From positions 87,365-151,364 of the forward strand of contig NZ_SLUM01000006.1 in assembly GCF_004345265.1 (NCBI RefSeq): a DNA stretch of 64,000 bases, given 5' to 3'. The position numbers were made by a program, and so were the translations under genes. The DNA comes from Allofournierella massiliensis (lineage in GTDB: Bacteria; Bacillota; Clostridia; Oscillospirales; Ruminococcaceae). Shown piece after piece: positions 33,873-41,840 of the stretch (position 1 is the first letter of the stretch; each line of letters starts with the position of its first letter). Under the pieces are notes generated by a model that saw nothing but the letters and a program-made list of their open reading frames with translations, was not told where the DNA came from and made no database searches.

Positions 33873-35126
33873 TCACAGTTCGAGTTGCTCGGGAAACGCT
33901 TCCCTGCGCAAAATGCCCCACATTTTGTCGATGTAGGCCAGCGTATAAAAATTTTCGTAATGATGGTAGTAAAATGCCCCGCGGGGTGTCATATGCCAGA
34001 TACTGTTTTCCTTTTTTATGAACCCAAGCAGCCGGGCCAATTGCAGTTCAGCACCGTACACCTTGCTTAGAGGAACACCGAAAAAACGCTCAAATGCCCT
34101 GGGGTCTACTTGGGTGCTGTATGCCGTCCAGAACAGATAATAGACCATCCGCTGACGGGCGGTGAAGCGAAGGGTCAGCGCGGTGGGAAGAAAACCGGCA
34201 TCCACCTGGCGGCAGTATTCCGGTACCGAAAAGGTGTTGATTTTGAACTGATCTCGCAAAAGGGTGGTGGCTGAGCAGCCAAACCCCAGGAAATTATCCC
34301 GAGTCAAGGAAGAATAGTTGGCCTGCCCGTTTTTGGCAAAGGTCCAGATGGAGGTACGAACATACCCTCGGTGGGTACAGTAACGGGTGATGGCGTCCAG
34401 TAGAGCGCGCTTTTGCCGCCGGGGCATGGCGGGGATGGTGCTTTCGGTAAAGGTGAAATCGATGAAGGGATAGATGGCCACATGATTTGCCCCGTTCCGG
34501 AAGGCTGTGTCGATGTCTGCTCGCAGATCCCGGAAGGTCTGGCCGGGAAGGGCAAAAATGAAATCCATCGAAACGGTTTCAAACGGCACCCGCGCCAGCG
34601 CTTTCCGCAAAGTCTCTGCATTTGTGTCAGACCGCCCCAGAATCTTCTGGAATTTTGGCTGGAAGGACTGTACTCCGATGCTGATTTTGGTTACGCCCGC
34701 AGCCTTCAGGGTGCGCAGCACGGGTGGGGTTACGTCGGCGGGATGCAGTTCCACCCCGATGCCCTGGCTGACGGTAAAATGTTCTTGAAGTGCGGCGATG
34801 ATTTCGCTCAGGCGGTTGGCGGCAAGAGCGGGAGAGCCGCCACCGAAATACAGGCTGGTCACGGCTTTTTTGCCGGGGTGCTGGCTGCCCACCAGATGAA
34901 TCTCACGAATCAGAGCATCGATGTACCGGTTACAGAGGTCCTTGGAGTAAACCACCTTGCAGTAGGGGCAGAAATTGCAGATGCTGCGGCAGAAGGGAAT
35001 ATGCACATAAAGGCCCAGATTCTCGCAATGGGAAAACCGGAGTTGCTGGTCGGCCTCGTTGTAAAAACGGAAGGGCTGCACCGAGCGGGTCAGCCACATC
35101 CGGGTCAGGGTGGTTGGCAAAGACAT
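33873..35126 (-). CDS. HemN/HemW-like radical SAM protein
   Basis: Predicted radical SAM enzyme of the coproporphyrinogen-oxidase-like superfamily. The motif C46-x3-C50-x2-C53-P-Y-C56 (CRSICNFCPYC) carries the extra Cys seen in HemN. YFGGGSPAL near residue 92 is the SAM-binding GGE-like element, and GVQSFQPKFQKILGR near 157 is typical of the superfamily. Length 417 aa. The C-terminal winged part is divergent from HemN, so heme or porphyrin chemistry is not assured. It starts 11 bases after the stop of another radical SAM gene, with AGGAGG overlapping that stop: a two-gene operon. Confidence 0.8.
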   Translation of the reverse strand: MSLPTTLTRMWLTRSVQPFRFYNEADQQLRFSHCENLGLYVHIPFCRSICNFCPYCKVVYSKDLCNRYIDALIREIHLVGSQHPGKKAVTSLYFGGGSPALAANRLSEIIAALQEHFTVSQGIGVELHPADVTPPVLRTLKAAGVTKISIGVQSFQPKFQKILGRSDTNAETLRKALARVPFETVSMDFIFALPGQTFRDLRADIDTAFRNGANHVAIYPFIDFTFTESTIPAMPRRQKRALLDAITRYCTHRGYVRTSIWTFAKNGQANYSSLTRDNFLGFGCSATTLLRDQFKINTFSVPEYCRQVDAGFLPTALTLRFTARQRMVYYLFWTAYSTQVDPRAFERFFGVPLSKVYGAELQLARLLGFIKKENSIWHMTPRGAFYYHHYENFYTLAYIDKMWGILRREAFPEQLEL

Positions 35127-35136
35127 GGCGCACCTC

Positions 35137-36039
35137 CTAGATATATTTCAGATAGGTCCACAGCATGTCCCAGATGATTCTGGGATCGCCGTGGAACAAC
35201 AGGGTGTATTCCGCCACGAAGAAATAGCCGCACCGGCTGCACAGACCCGGTTCATGAATGCAGCGCCCACAGGTGGACAGCACCCCGTTTTCCATTACCA
35301 CACACTGGTGGCAGGGAGTAGGAAACCGGTTGTGGATCAGGTATGGGAAGGCGCTTTTCAGGTTGAACACCGGAGCTCCTTCTTTCATCATGCGGGTGAT
35401 GGTACGGCAGCAACGGGCTTTGTCCTGCTTACTGAGGGCCAGATCCTGTGTGTCCGGGTACGGGGTGTGAAAATTGAACGAGACTGCCCGCACGTTCTTT
35501 AAATCCCGGGCAAGGCGGCAGACATGGGCCACAGCACCTTTGTTGATCTGGTTGATGGCCATGTAAAAACAGATGTTGTCTGCCGTAGCGTTGTTTACAT
35601 TTTTTAAAATTGTGTCGTAGGTGTCACCCCGGATGGCGTTGTGTCGGGATCGGTCGCCGTCCAGACTGAGCAGGATCAAGTCTGCTTCCGGCAAATCCAG
35701 TGAAAAAGTGCCGTTGGTGACGACGTTTACAATCAAAAAGCCCATTTGCTTTGCTTCCTGTACCAGATCCCGCAGGTTGTGGCCGTCGCTATGCCACAAA
35801 AAGGTCTCACCGCCACAGAAAAACAGAATGCGCACGCCCATAGCATAGAGCTGCTGCATCTCCCGGCGAATCTGCCGGTATGGATAGATAACCCCGGTGA
35901 TGTTGTTTACCGAGCAATGCTTGCAGTGCAGGTTACATTTGTCCGTGAGGATAATGGTGCCCAGAATGGGGCCTTTTTTCCCCAGCAGGATGGTTTTTGC
36001 TCCAAAGGCGGCAAATTGCACAAACGAGGAAACTTTCAT
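35137..36039 (-). CDS. Radical SAM protein with Cys-rich C-terminus
   Basis: Predicted radical SAM enzyme, 300 residues. Cluster motif C35-x3-C39-x2-C42 (CNLHCKHC). FFCGGETFLW near residue 90 is the GGE motif. The C-terminal ~65 residues contain C-x2-C, C-x2-C and further cysteines (CHQC, CGRC, CSRC), suggesting auxiliary iron-sulfur clusters as in SPASM/Twitch proteins. The ATG at 36039 has GAGG upstream. Substrate unknown. First gene of the pair with the HemN-like enzyme. Confidence 0.78.
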   Translation of the reverse strand: MKVSSFVQFAAFGAKTILLGKKGPILGTIILTDKCNLHCKHCSVNNITGVIYPYRQIRREMQQLYAMGVRILFFCGGETFLWHSDGHNLRDLVQEAKQMGFLIVNVVTNGTFSLDLPEADLILLSLDGDRSRHNAIRGDTYDTILKNVNNATADNICFYMAINQINKGAVAHVCRLARDLKNVRAVSFNFHTPYPDTQDLALSKQDKARCCRTITRMMKEGAPVFNLKSAFPYLIHNRFPTPCHQCVVMENGVLSTCGRCIHEPGLCSRCGYFFVAEYTLLFHGDPRIIWDMLWTYLKYI

Positions 36040-36128
36040 GGAGGTGCACCTCACTTTTTGAGAGATGGAGTCAGATGTCTTTTTCTCAGTGTAGCACATC
36101 TTTTGTGTTGCTGCCATTCTTTCGGGGC

Positions 36129-36162
36129 AAAAAACAGAGCACGCCCCGGCGGAGCGTGCTCT
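36129..36162 (-). terminator. Terminator of sfsA
   Basis: AGAGCACGC (36136-36144) pairs with GCGTGCTCT (36154-36162); on the minus strand six T follow. Confidence 0.88.
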
Positions 36163-36180
36163 ATGGTGTAATGGAGCATG

Positions 36181-36879
36181 TTATGCGAAAGGGTTCGGCG
36201 GGGTCAGGTCCACTGGAACCGGGGCGTTCACCGTCAGGCTGGAAGGGGTGACGCGGCAGTCGTAAGCCAGCAGTGTGACGCCCGCATCCACTGCCCGGCG
36301 CAGCGCGTGGCCGAAGTCTGCATGGGTGGCCCAATTGGGGGAAAACTGCTCCATTCCCTCCATCTGCAAAAGGATCATCACATAGCAGCGCCAGCCCTGC
36401 CCGGCCAGTGAGGTCAGCTCCTCCACGTGCTTGAGCCCCCGCAGGGTGGGGGCATCCGGGAAGCGGGCGAAGCCGTTTTCCTCCAATGTGCAGCCTTTTA
36501 CTTCCATCAGAATTTTTTCTTCACCCCGGCGGGCGAAAAAGTCGAAGCGGGAAGCGCCCAGCTTATATTCGGCGCGCAGTTCGTCCAACGGGCCGATGCC
36601 TCCGGCGGCCAGCCACTCCGCCACCGCCTGATTGGGGGCGGCAGAATCCATATTCACCAGAAGGCCGGCCTTGTCCACAGCGATCAGGTCATAGGGGGTT
36701 TTGCGCGCAGGGTTATCGCCGGGCTGCAGATAGACGGTGCAGCCCGGGCACAGCAGTTCGGCACAGCGACCGGTATTTTTTACATGGACGTTCAACACCT
36801 GCCCTTCCAGCTCCACCCGGGCGATAAACCGGTTTGGGCGGCTGAGAAAGCGGGCGGAGATTACGTTGGAATATCGCAT
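36181..36879 (-). CDS. sfsA: DNA/RNA nuclease SfsA
   Basis: Sugar fermentation stimulation protein homologue, 232 residues. Family members have a nucleic-acid-binding N-terminal domain and a nuclease-like C-terminal domain, and E. coli SfsA affects maltose gene expression. Visible family motifs are FIARVELEG near residue 18, HVKNTGRCAELL near 31, FDFFARRGEEKILMEVKGCTLE near 110 (PD-(D/E)XK-like EVK) and FPDAPTLRGLKHVEEL near 136. The ATG at 36879 follows AGGAGG. Monocistronic, divergent from the lectin gene. Confidence 0.9.
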   Translation of the reverse strand: MRYSNVISARFLSRPNRFIARVELEGQVLNVHVKNTGRCAELLCPGCTVYLQPGDNPARKTPYDLIAVDKAGLLVNMDSAAPNQAVAEWLAAGGIGPLDELRAEYKLGASRFDFFARRGEEKILMEVKGCTLEENGFARFPDAPTLRGLKHVEELTSLAGQGWRCYVMILLQMEGMEQFSPNWATHADFGHALRRAVDAGVTLLAYDCRVTPSSLTVNAPVPVDLTPPNPFA

Positions 36880-36962
36880 GAGGAGACCTCCTGAAACGTG
36901 GTGTGCGGCTTTTGTCGAAACTTGACGCAATTGTGAAGTATTCTTCGCAGGCGTGCAACCAC

Positions 36963-36991
36963 TGGATTTTAGCAGAATAATATGGTATAAT
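36963..36991 (+). promoter_or_regulatory. Extended -10 promoter of the lectin gene
   Basis: TGG-TATAAT (36983-36991) with a TGGATT -35 (36963-36968) at 17 bases; leader about 100 bases. Confidence 0.55.
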
Positions 36992-37096
36992 CAGGCAAGA
37001 AACTAAGCACAAAGCAAATGCGTCAGCTTTGGAGGAGAGAGGGTCGTACGGCTGGCTTGGTTTGAGGTTTCAGATAAGGAAGGAGCAGCGAACATC

Positions 37097-37999
37097 ATGA
37101 AAAAGACGGTTCAAACGGTAATCAGTCCTGATAAATTCTACACCATTGCAAGTGCAAATGGCAAGGTTGTTGAAGTGGCGGATTTTAACACCGAAAACGG
37201 CGCAGCCATTCAGCTGTGGGATTACGCGGGCGAAGAGTGGCAGCAGTGGGCGTTCGTGCGCGCCGGGGAAGGCGTGTATCGTATCCGCAACCGCTTCACC
37301 GGCAAGATGCTTGACCTGATTGCCGGCGGTGTAGTGGACGGCACCTGGCTGCACCAGTGGGAAGGCACCAGCGGCTCCAGCCAGCTGTGGGTTTTGGAGA
37401 ATACCGGCGACGGCCGCGTAAAGATCAAGTCCAATCTGTCCGGCAAGTGCCTGGACGTGGTGGGCATGAGCCAGGATAACGGCGCACGCCTGCAGATCTG
37501 GCAGGATGTGAACGGCGACAACCAGCTGTGGGTTGTGGAAGAAGTGAAGCCCAAAAAGACCAGCCGCAAGAAGGCTGAGCCTGAGACCGAAGCTGCTCCT
37601 GCCGAAGAGACCAAACCTGCAAAAAAGACCACTGCGCGCAAGACTGCGGTCAAGAAAACCACAGAGAAAAAGGCCGAAGAGGCTCCGGCGGCGAAGAAGC
37701 CCCGTGCAACCCGCAAAAAGGCTGAGCCTGCGGTTGAAGCGACCAAAGCGCTGAAGGAAGCGGAAGAGCAGAAGGCTCTGAAAGCGGCAGAGGAACAGAA
37801 GGCCCTGAAAGCGGCAGAGGAGCAAAAGGCCCTGAAGGCCGCAGCAGAGCAAAAGGCTCTGAAGGCTGCCGAGGAACAGAAGGCTCTGAAAGCCGCGGAG
37901 GAAAAGAAGGCTGCGGAAGCCGCGAAGCCCGTGGAGGCTCCGAAGCCCGCGCCCAAGCCGAACCTGAAAAAGGCCGGCAAGCGCCGCGCTGCCAAGTAA
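37097..37999 (+). CDS. Ricin B-type lectin domain with histone-like Lys/Ala tail
   Basis: 300 residues with no signal peptide or membrane helix, so apparently cytoplasmic. Residues about 8-152 form a beta-trefoil ricin-type lectin with three Q-x-W repeats: IQLWDYAGEEWQQWAF, TWLHQWEGTSGSSQLWV and LQIWQDVNGDNQLWV. From about residue 155 the chain is low-complexity and rich in Lys, Ala, Glu and Pro (KKTSRKK, AKKTTARKTAVKK). It continues with EEQKALKAA repeats and ends in KKAGKRRAAK, resembling histone H1-like tails of bacterial nucleoid proteins. Carbohydrate or nucleic-acid binding is inference. Own promoter and terminator. Confidence 0.8.
   Translation: MKKTVQTVISPDKFYTIASANGKVVEVADFNTENGAAIQLWDYAGEEWQQWAFVRAGEGVYRIRNRFTGKMLDLIAGGVVDGTWLHQWEGTSGSSQLWVLENTGDGRVKIKSNLSGKCLDVVGMSQDNGARLQIWQDVNGDNQLWVVEEVKPKKTSRKKAEPETEAAPAEETKPAKKTTARKTAVKKTTEKKAEEAPAAKKPRATRKKAEPAVEATKALKEAEEQKALKAAEEQKALKAAEEQKALKAAAEQKALKAAEEQKALKAAEEKKAAEAAKPVEAPKPAPKPNLKKAGKRRAAK
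37763..37897 (+). repeat. Five 27-bp tandem repeats inside the lectin gene
   Basis: In-frame units encoding EEQKALKAA (one copy is AEQKALKAA). A degenerate sixth unit begins at 37898. The units use differing synonymous codons, so the repeat is partly diverged at DNA level. The heptad-free pattern with charged residues favours a helical rod. Confidence 0.9.
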
Positions 38000-38027
38000 G
38001 CCTGGCATAAAAGAAATTGAAAACAGG

Positions 38028-38104
38028 GCGGTGCGCCTGCCCTGGAGAGAGACGTTCCGGCGGTTTCGCCTTTCGTCCCGCCCCAGGCAGGTGGGCCGCT
38101 TTTT
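38028..38104 (+). terminator. Long terminator after the lectin gene
   Basis: GCGGTGCGCCTGCCCTGG pairs (with mismatches) with CCAGGCAGGTGGGCCGC, then TTTTT. The large loop contains CCGGCGG/TTTCGCC pairing. Confidence 0.7.
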
Positions 38105-38147
38105 GTGTGCACAAGGTAAATGCTCATACGGTTTGTGATTATGGCAC

Positions 38148-38176
38148 AGTAGCAGACCAGATGCTTTTGCTATACT
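38148..38176 (+). promoter_or_regulatory. Extended -10 promoter of the CcdA-thioredoxin gene
   Basis: TGC-TATACT (38168-38176) with a poor -35 region. Confidence 0.45.
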
Positions 38177-38211
38177 GATACCAATTCTTATTATGGGAGG
38201 ATCATTCGTTT

Positions 38212-39570
38212 ATGGGGTTTAATCTGGAAACCAGTATTTCGGTATTTACGGTGTTTGTGCAGGGATTGTTCAGCTTTTTCTCGCCCTGCGTGCTGCCGCT
38301 GGTGCCGCTCTATCTGGGCTATCTGGCAGGCGGCGCGGCCAGTGCCAGCCTGACTGATAAGCAGCGCCGCCGTATTGCGCTGCGCAACACCCTGTTTTTC
38401 GTTCTGGGCGTGAGCTTCGCCTTCTTCATGCTGGGGCTGGGTTTCACGGCGCTGGGCAAGCTGCTCAGTGGAAACCGGGCGCTGGTCGCCCGCTTGGGTG
38501 GTATTCTGATCATGCTGTTGGGCCTGTATCAGGTGGGCTTTTTGCAGGTGGACGCTCTGCAAAAGGAGCACCGCCTGCCCTTTGACCTGAACCGGTTCAG
38601 CATGAACCCGCTCACTGCGCTGATTCTGGGATTCACCTTCAGCTTTGCCTGGACTCCCTGTGTGGGCCCCGCTCTCACCAGTGTGCTGGTCATGGCCGGT
38701 TCCTCCGCATCCCGGACACAGGGCTTTCTGCTCATCGGTGTGTACACCCTGGGCTTCGTGCTGCCCTTTTTGCTTGTGGCCTTGTTCACCAGTCAGGTGC
38801 TTTCCTTCTTCCGCCGCCACACTTCCTGGCTCAAATATACGGCCAAGGCAGGCGGTGTGCTGCTGATCCTGATGGGTCTGATGATGTTCACCGGCTGGAT
38901 GAACAGCTTCACCGGGTATTTGTCCGGCGTGGGCACTTCCGGCGCTGGGGTATCTTCGTCCCAGGCGGTAAGCAGCAGCCAGCCCGATTCTCAGCCGGAT
39001 TCCCAGCCCACGAGCCAGCCGCAGGCGGGCAGTGAACCGGCAGAGTCCGAAGCATCCAGCCAGCCGGAAAGCGCAGCCGACAGCCCGGAGGAGGAAGAAT
39101 ATCCGGTGATTGCTGCGCCGGACTTCACTATGGTGGACCAGTACGGCAACGAACATACCCTTTCCGACTACAAGGGCAAGACCGTGTTCCTGAACTTCTG
39201 GGCCACCTGGTGCGGTCCCTGCAAGAAGGAAATGCCGGACATCCAGCAGCTGTATCTGGATTACGGCGAAAATACCGGTGATGTGATCATTCTGGGCGTG
39301 GCCGCACCCAAGAGCGATGCCAACCCCTTCAATCAGGAGACGCTGGATGCGGACGGCATTGCAGATTTTCTGGAGGAAGGCGGTTACACCTATCCGGTGT
39401 TGATGGACACCACCGGCGATGTGCTGATGGACTACGGCATCTCCGCCTTCCCCACCACCTTCATGATCGACAGCGACGGCAATCTGTTCGGTTATCTGCA
39501 GGGCTCCATGACCCGCGAGATTATGGACAGCATCATTGACCAGACCGTGAGCGGCATCCGGGCGAATTGA
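38212..39570 (+). CDS. CcdA-like membrane thiol transporter fused to a TlpA-like thioredoxin
   Basis: Predicted to pass electrons across the membrane and use them in an extracytoplasmic thioredoxin. Residues about 1-240 form six CcdA/DsbD helices with the redox cysteines C26 (FFSPCVLP) and C150 (AWTPCVGP). Residues about 245-300 are a Ser/Gln/Pro/Glu linker. Residues about 305-452 form a TlpA/ResA-like thioredoxin with C334-G-P-C337 (WATWCGPCK) and the cis-Pro in AFPTTFMI. The fusion is found in some anaerobic Firmicutes. No c-type cytochrome gene lies nearby, so general disulfide reduction or peroxide defence is as likely as cytochrome maturation. Confidence 0.88.
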   Translation: MGFNLETSISVFTVFVQGLFSFFSPCVLPLVPLYLGYLAGGAASASLTDKQRRRIALRNTLFFVLGVSFAFFMLGLGFTALGKLLSGNRALVARLGGILIMLLGLYQVGFLQVDALQKEHRLPFDLNRFSMNPLTALILGFTFSFAWTPCVGPALTSVLVMAGSSASRTQGFLLIGVYTLGFVLPFLLVALFTSQVLSFFRRHTSWLKYTAKAGGVLLILMGLMMFTGWMNSFTGYLSGVGTSGAGVSSSQAVSSSQPDSQPDSQPTSQPQAGSEPAESEASSQPESAADSPEEEEYPVIAAPDFTMVDQYGNEHTLSDYKGKTVFLNFWATWCGPCKKEMPDIQQLYLDYGENTGDVIILGVAAPKSDANPFNQETLDADGIADFLEEGGYTYPVLMDTTGDVLMDYGISAFPTTFMIDSDGNLFGYLQGSMTREIMDSIIDQTVSGIRAN

Positions 39571-39598
39571 TTCCGGTCGCCACAAATGCAAAGCAAAA

Positions 39599-39640
39599 GA
39601 GGCGCTTTCCTTGTAAAACAGAGGAGAGCGCCCCTTTTTT
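39599..39640 (+). terminator. Terminator after the CcdA-thioredoxin gene
   Basis: GAGGCGCTTTCC pairs with GGAGAGCGCCCC (one mismatch), followed by six T. Confidence 0.8.
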
Positions 39641-39650
39641 GTGAAAATAC

Positions 39651-39678
39651 TTGACAAATGCAGATAAATTCATATAAT
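39651..39678 (+). promoter_or_regulatory. Promoter of the MarR-flavodoxin pair with possible operator
   Basis: TTGACA (39651-39656), 16-base spacer, TATAAT (39673-39678). TGACAAA (39652-39658) and TTTGTCA (39683-39689) form an inverted repeat around the promoter, a plausible site for the MarR product. Confidence 0.7.
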
Positions 39679-39718
39679 TGATTTTGTCAGGAAAAATAAA
39701 AGAGGATGGAGACCGGAC

Positions 39719-40204
39719 ATGGAACAGACACTTGCGTTCTATATCAATCTTCTGCGGGGGGATTTTACCCAGTTCTGCGCCCAGCGGCTGAAGGAGCTGG
39801 GGCTTTCGCAGGGGCTGCTTTACTTTTTGCTGTATGTGGGGCGGCATCCGGGCTGCTCGGCGGGAGAGCTGGCCTCGGTAATCGGGGCGGACAGCGGCCA
39901 TACCACCCGCTCGGTGGAAAAGCTGGTGCAGCAGGGCTTCATGACCCGTACCCGTTCCCAGCAGGATAAGCGGGCGGTGGTGCTGGAGCTGACCGAACAG
40001 GGCCGGGATGCCTTTGTGCAGGCCGGCCGGTGGTTTTACCAGTGGGAAGCGCAGCGCACCGAAGGCATGAGCCCGGAAGAGGTGGCACAGCTGAAAGCGC
40101 TGCTGCAGAAGGCAATGGCTGGGATTCCCATGCCCAAATCCCCCATGGAATCGGCTCCCGGGCCGGTGCGCAAAGCCATCCGCAAGGAAACTTGCAGTGA
40201 ATAA
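39719..40204 (+). CDS. MarR-family regulator, BilQ-like
   Basis: Winged-helix repressor of 161 residues. LGLSQGLLYFLLYVG leads into the DNA-binding region (GELASVIGADSGHTTRSVEKLVQQG), followed by the MarR wing (RSQQDKRAVVLELTEQG) near residue 82. It lies immediately upstream of a flavodoxin gene, and this pairing plus the DSGHTTRSVEKL helix recalls BilQ, the MarR-type regulator of bilirubin-reductase operons. That identification is from memory of the family and unverified. Confidence 0.8.
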   Translation: MEQTLAFYINLLRGDFTQFCAQRLKELGLSQGLLYFLLYVGRHPGCSAGELASVIGADSGHTTRSVEKLVQQGFMTRTRSQQDKRAVVLELTEQGRDAFVQAGRWFYQWEAQRTEGMSPEEVAQLKALLQKAMAGIPMPKSPMESAPGPVRKAIRKETCSE

Positions 40205-40265
40205 TTACTCACCCCAGCCGCTGAAGCAGCGGCGATCTGCAATTGTGCAGGAAAGGAAATCAATT

Positions 40266-40769
40266 ATGCGTTATTCCATTGTATACTCCAGCAACACCGG
40301 CAACACCCGCCAGCTGGCTGAGGAAATTGAAAAGCAGCTTCCCGCCGGGGAGCTGGTGTATTGCGGCGCACCGGATACAGCGGCGCTGCAGGCGGAAGTA
40401 CTGTTTGTGGGCTTCTGGACCGATAAGGGCAGCTGCGACGAAAAGGTGGCGGAGCTTTTGAAGCAGGCAGACGGAAAGACCGTATATCTGTTCGGCACCG
40501 CCGGTTTTGGCCAGAGCCAGCAGTATTTCGATCAGATTCTGGCCCGCGTGCGGGAAAATCTGCCCGCCGGGGCGGTGTATGGCGGCGGCTTCATGTGTCA
40601 GGGCCGGATGCCTCAGGCGGTGCGCAGCCGTTACGAGGCCATGCAGGCCAAGGAGCCGGAAAATGCCCGCTACAAAATGCTTATCGAAAACTTCGACGCA
40701 GCACTGGCACATCCGAACGCCGATGATCTGGAAGCTGCTACAGCCTGGGCTAAGAGTTGCCTGGCGTAA
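40266..40769 (+). CDS. Flavodoxin-family protein, BilS-like
   Basis: FMN-binding electron carrier of 167 residues: P-loop SSNTGNTRQLAEEI near residue 8, FVGFWTDKGSCDEK near 53, LFGTAGFGQS near 77. The sequence style (FWTDKG, GGGFMCQGRMP) matches the BilS group. BilS accompanies BilR in gut bacteria that reduce bilirubin to urobilinogen. No BilR-type reductase is encoded in this window, so the partner is unknown. The ATG at 40266 follows AGGAAAGGA; the GTG at 40197 has no support. Confidence 0.8.
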   Translation: MRYSIVYSSNTGNTRQLAEEIEKQLPAGELVYCGAPDTAALQAEVLFVGFWTDKGSCDEKVAELLKQADGKTVYLFGTAGFGQSQQYFDQILARVRENLPAGAVYGGGFMCQGRMPQAVRSRYEAMQAKEPENARYKMLIENFDAALAHPNADDLEAATAWAKSCLA

Positions 40770-40790
40770 GGGTTTCCGGAAATAATAAGA

Positions 40791-40837
40791 AAAAGGCACC
40801 GTGAACGTGCGCTTCGCGCCGTCACGGTGCCTTTTTT
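40791..40837. terminator. Bidirectional terminator between the flavodoxin and GNAT genes
   Basis: GGCACCGTGA (40795-40804) pairs with TCACGGTGCC (40822-40831) around a GC-rich inner hairpin (GTGCGCTTCGCGC). A- and T-runs flank both sides. Confidence 0.9.
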
Positions 40838-40847
40838 GTCTGGAAAA

Positions 40848-41840
40848 TCAGTCCACGGTCAGATTGGGCCGGTCCTGATCACCGTCTGCCTTGAACAGCA
40901 CGAACTGATCCGGGCAGCTGGTGAAGTAGTAATATTCCGTGTTTTCAAACAGGGGTGGGGTCAGATAGTTGGGCAGGATGTTTTCGCTGCCTTCCTTCCG
41001 CTCGCAGAAGCCTGCCGCCGCAAACACCTCGGCGGGGATGCCGGCGCAGTAGCACTCGGCATATTCCGCACCGGCGGCATGGAGCAGGTTATCAATGGCC
41101 TTGCCCAGCCGGGGAAGGGTTTCATCCCGGCCAATGAAATCCACGATGCGCAGCACCTTGCCGCAGCCGCTGTCCACCACGCGGGCCACAAGATAGGCCA
41201 GTATGACGCCATTCTCCCGGGCGCAGTACACATCGTAAGTAAGATGGGGGAAGGCAAAATAACGCCGGGTCAGATACCACAGATCCTTTTTGGGGGTGTG
41301 GGGCGTTTCGGGCAGGCCCAGCTCGGCCAGCTGTTCCGGGCTGTTTACCTGTTCCAGCGTCAGGTCACCGCTCACAGGCAGCACGGTGGGGTCTGCCACA
41401 CGGGCCAGCGTGTAGGTCGCCTGACCGGAAAGGCGGTAGTAGTGAGGCACCCGATCCGCGTGCCAGCCCAGAAACCGGTAAAAGGCCATGGTTTTGGGGC
41501 GGATGTTGTTGCAGGCCACCACCGAAGCGCCGGTGAGCCGGGGCATGGCGTTCATCAGGTCCAGCCCCACGCCGTTGTGGCCCTTTTTTGCCACCCACAC
41601 CGAGACCCAGATGTCCGGGGCGGGAGATTCGTTGGCCCGGATGTATCCGGCTACCGCCAGCAGCTCGCCGTTTTCCTCGGCCAGCGCGTATTGCAGCGCG
41701 TCGCCGCTGTGGTAGTAGAAGTTGAAATATTCCGGCAGGTTTACCAGCGGCAGCTTCCAGTCGAAGTTTTCGTTGATGAACGCGATCACCCGGTCGGTTT
41801 CCTCCGGCCGGGCCAGACGCAGGGTCAGAGAATCGCTCAT
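40848..41840 (-). CDS. GNAT-family N-acyltransferase
   Basis: 330 residues. The N-terminal half is a GNAT fold (acetyl-CoA or acyl-ACP loop around VAKKGHNGVGLDLM near residue 83, and FYRFLGW near 118). The second half is another GNAT-like or accessory domain ending in FKADGDQDRPN, a C-terminal motif I associate with polysaccharide-cluster acyltransferases. It is the last gene of the FkbH-ACP-MaoC-SDR operon, with its start overlapping the SDR stop by four bases. Transfer of an ACP-borne acyl group to an amino sugar is an inference. Confidence 0.75.
   Translation of the reverse strand: MSDSLTLRLARPEETDRVIAFINENFDWKLPLVNLPEYFNFYYHSGDALQYALAEENGELLAVAGYIRANESPAPDIWVSVWVAKKGHNGVGLDLMNAMPRLTGASVVACNNIRPKTMAFYRFLGWHADRVPHYYRLSGQATYTLARVADPTVLPVSGDLTLEQVNSPEQLAELGLPETPHTPKKDLWYLTRRYFAFPHLTYDVYCARENGVILAYLVARVVDSGCGKVLRIVDFIGRDETLPRLGKAIDNLLHAAGAEYAECYCAGIPAEVFAAAGFCERKEGSENILPNYLTPPLFENTEYYYFTSCPDQFVLFKADGDQDRPNLTVD

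Noticed and set aside
37763..37924. 27-bp repeats as a possible CRISPR array
   Set aside because: The repeats are contiguous without spacers and keep one coding frame inside the lectin gene.
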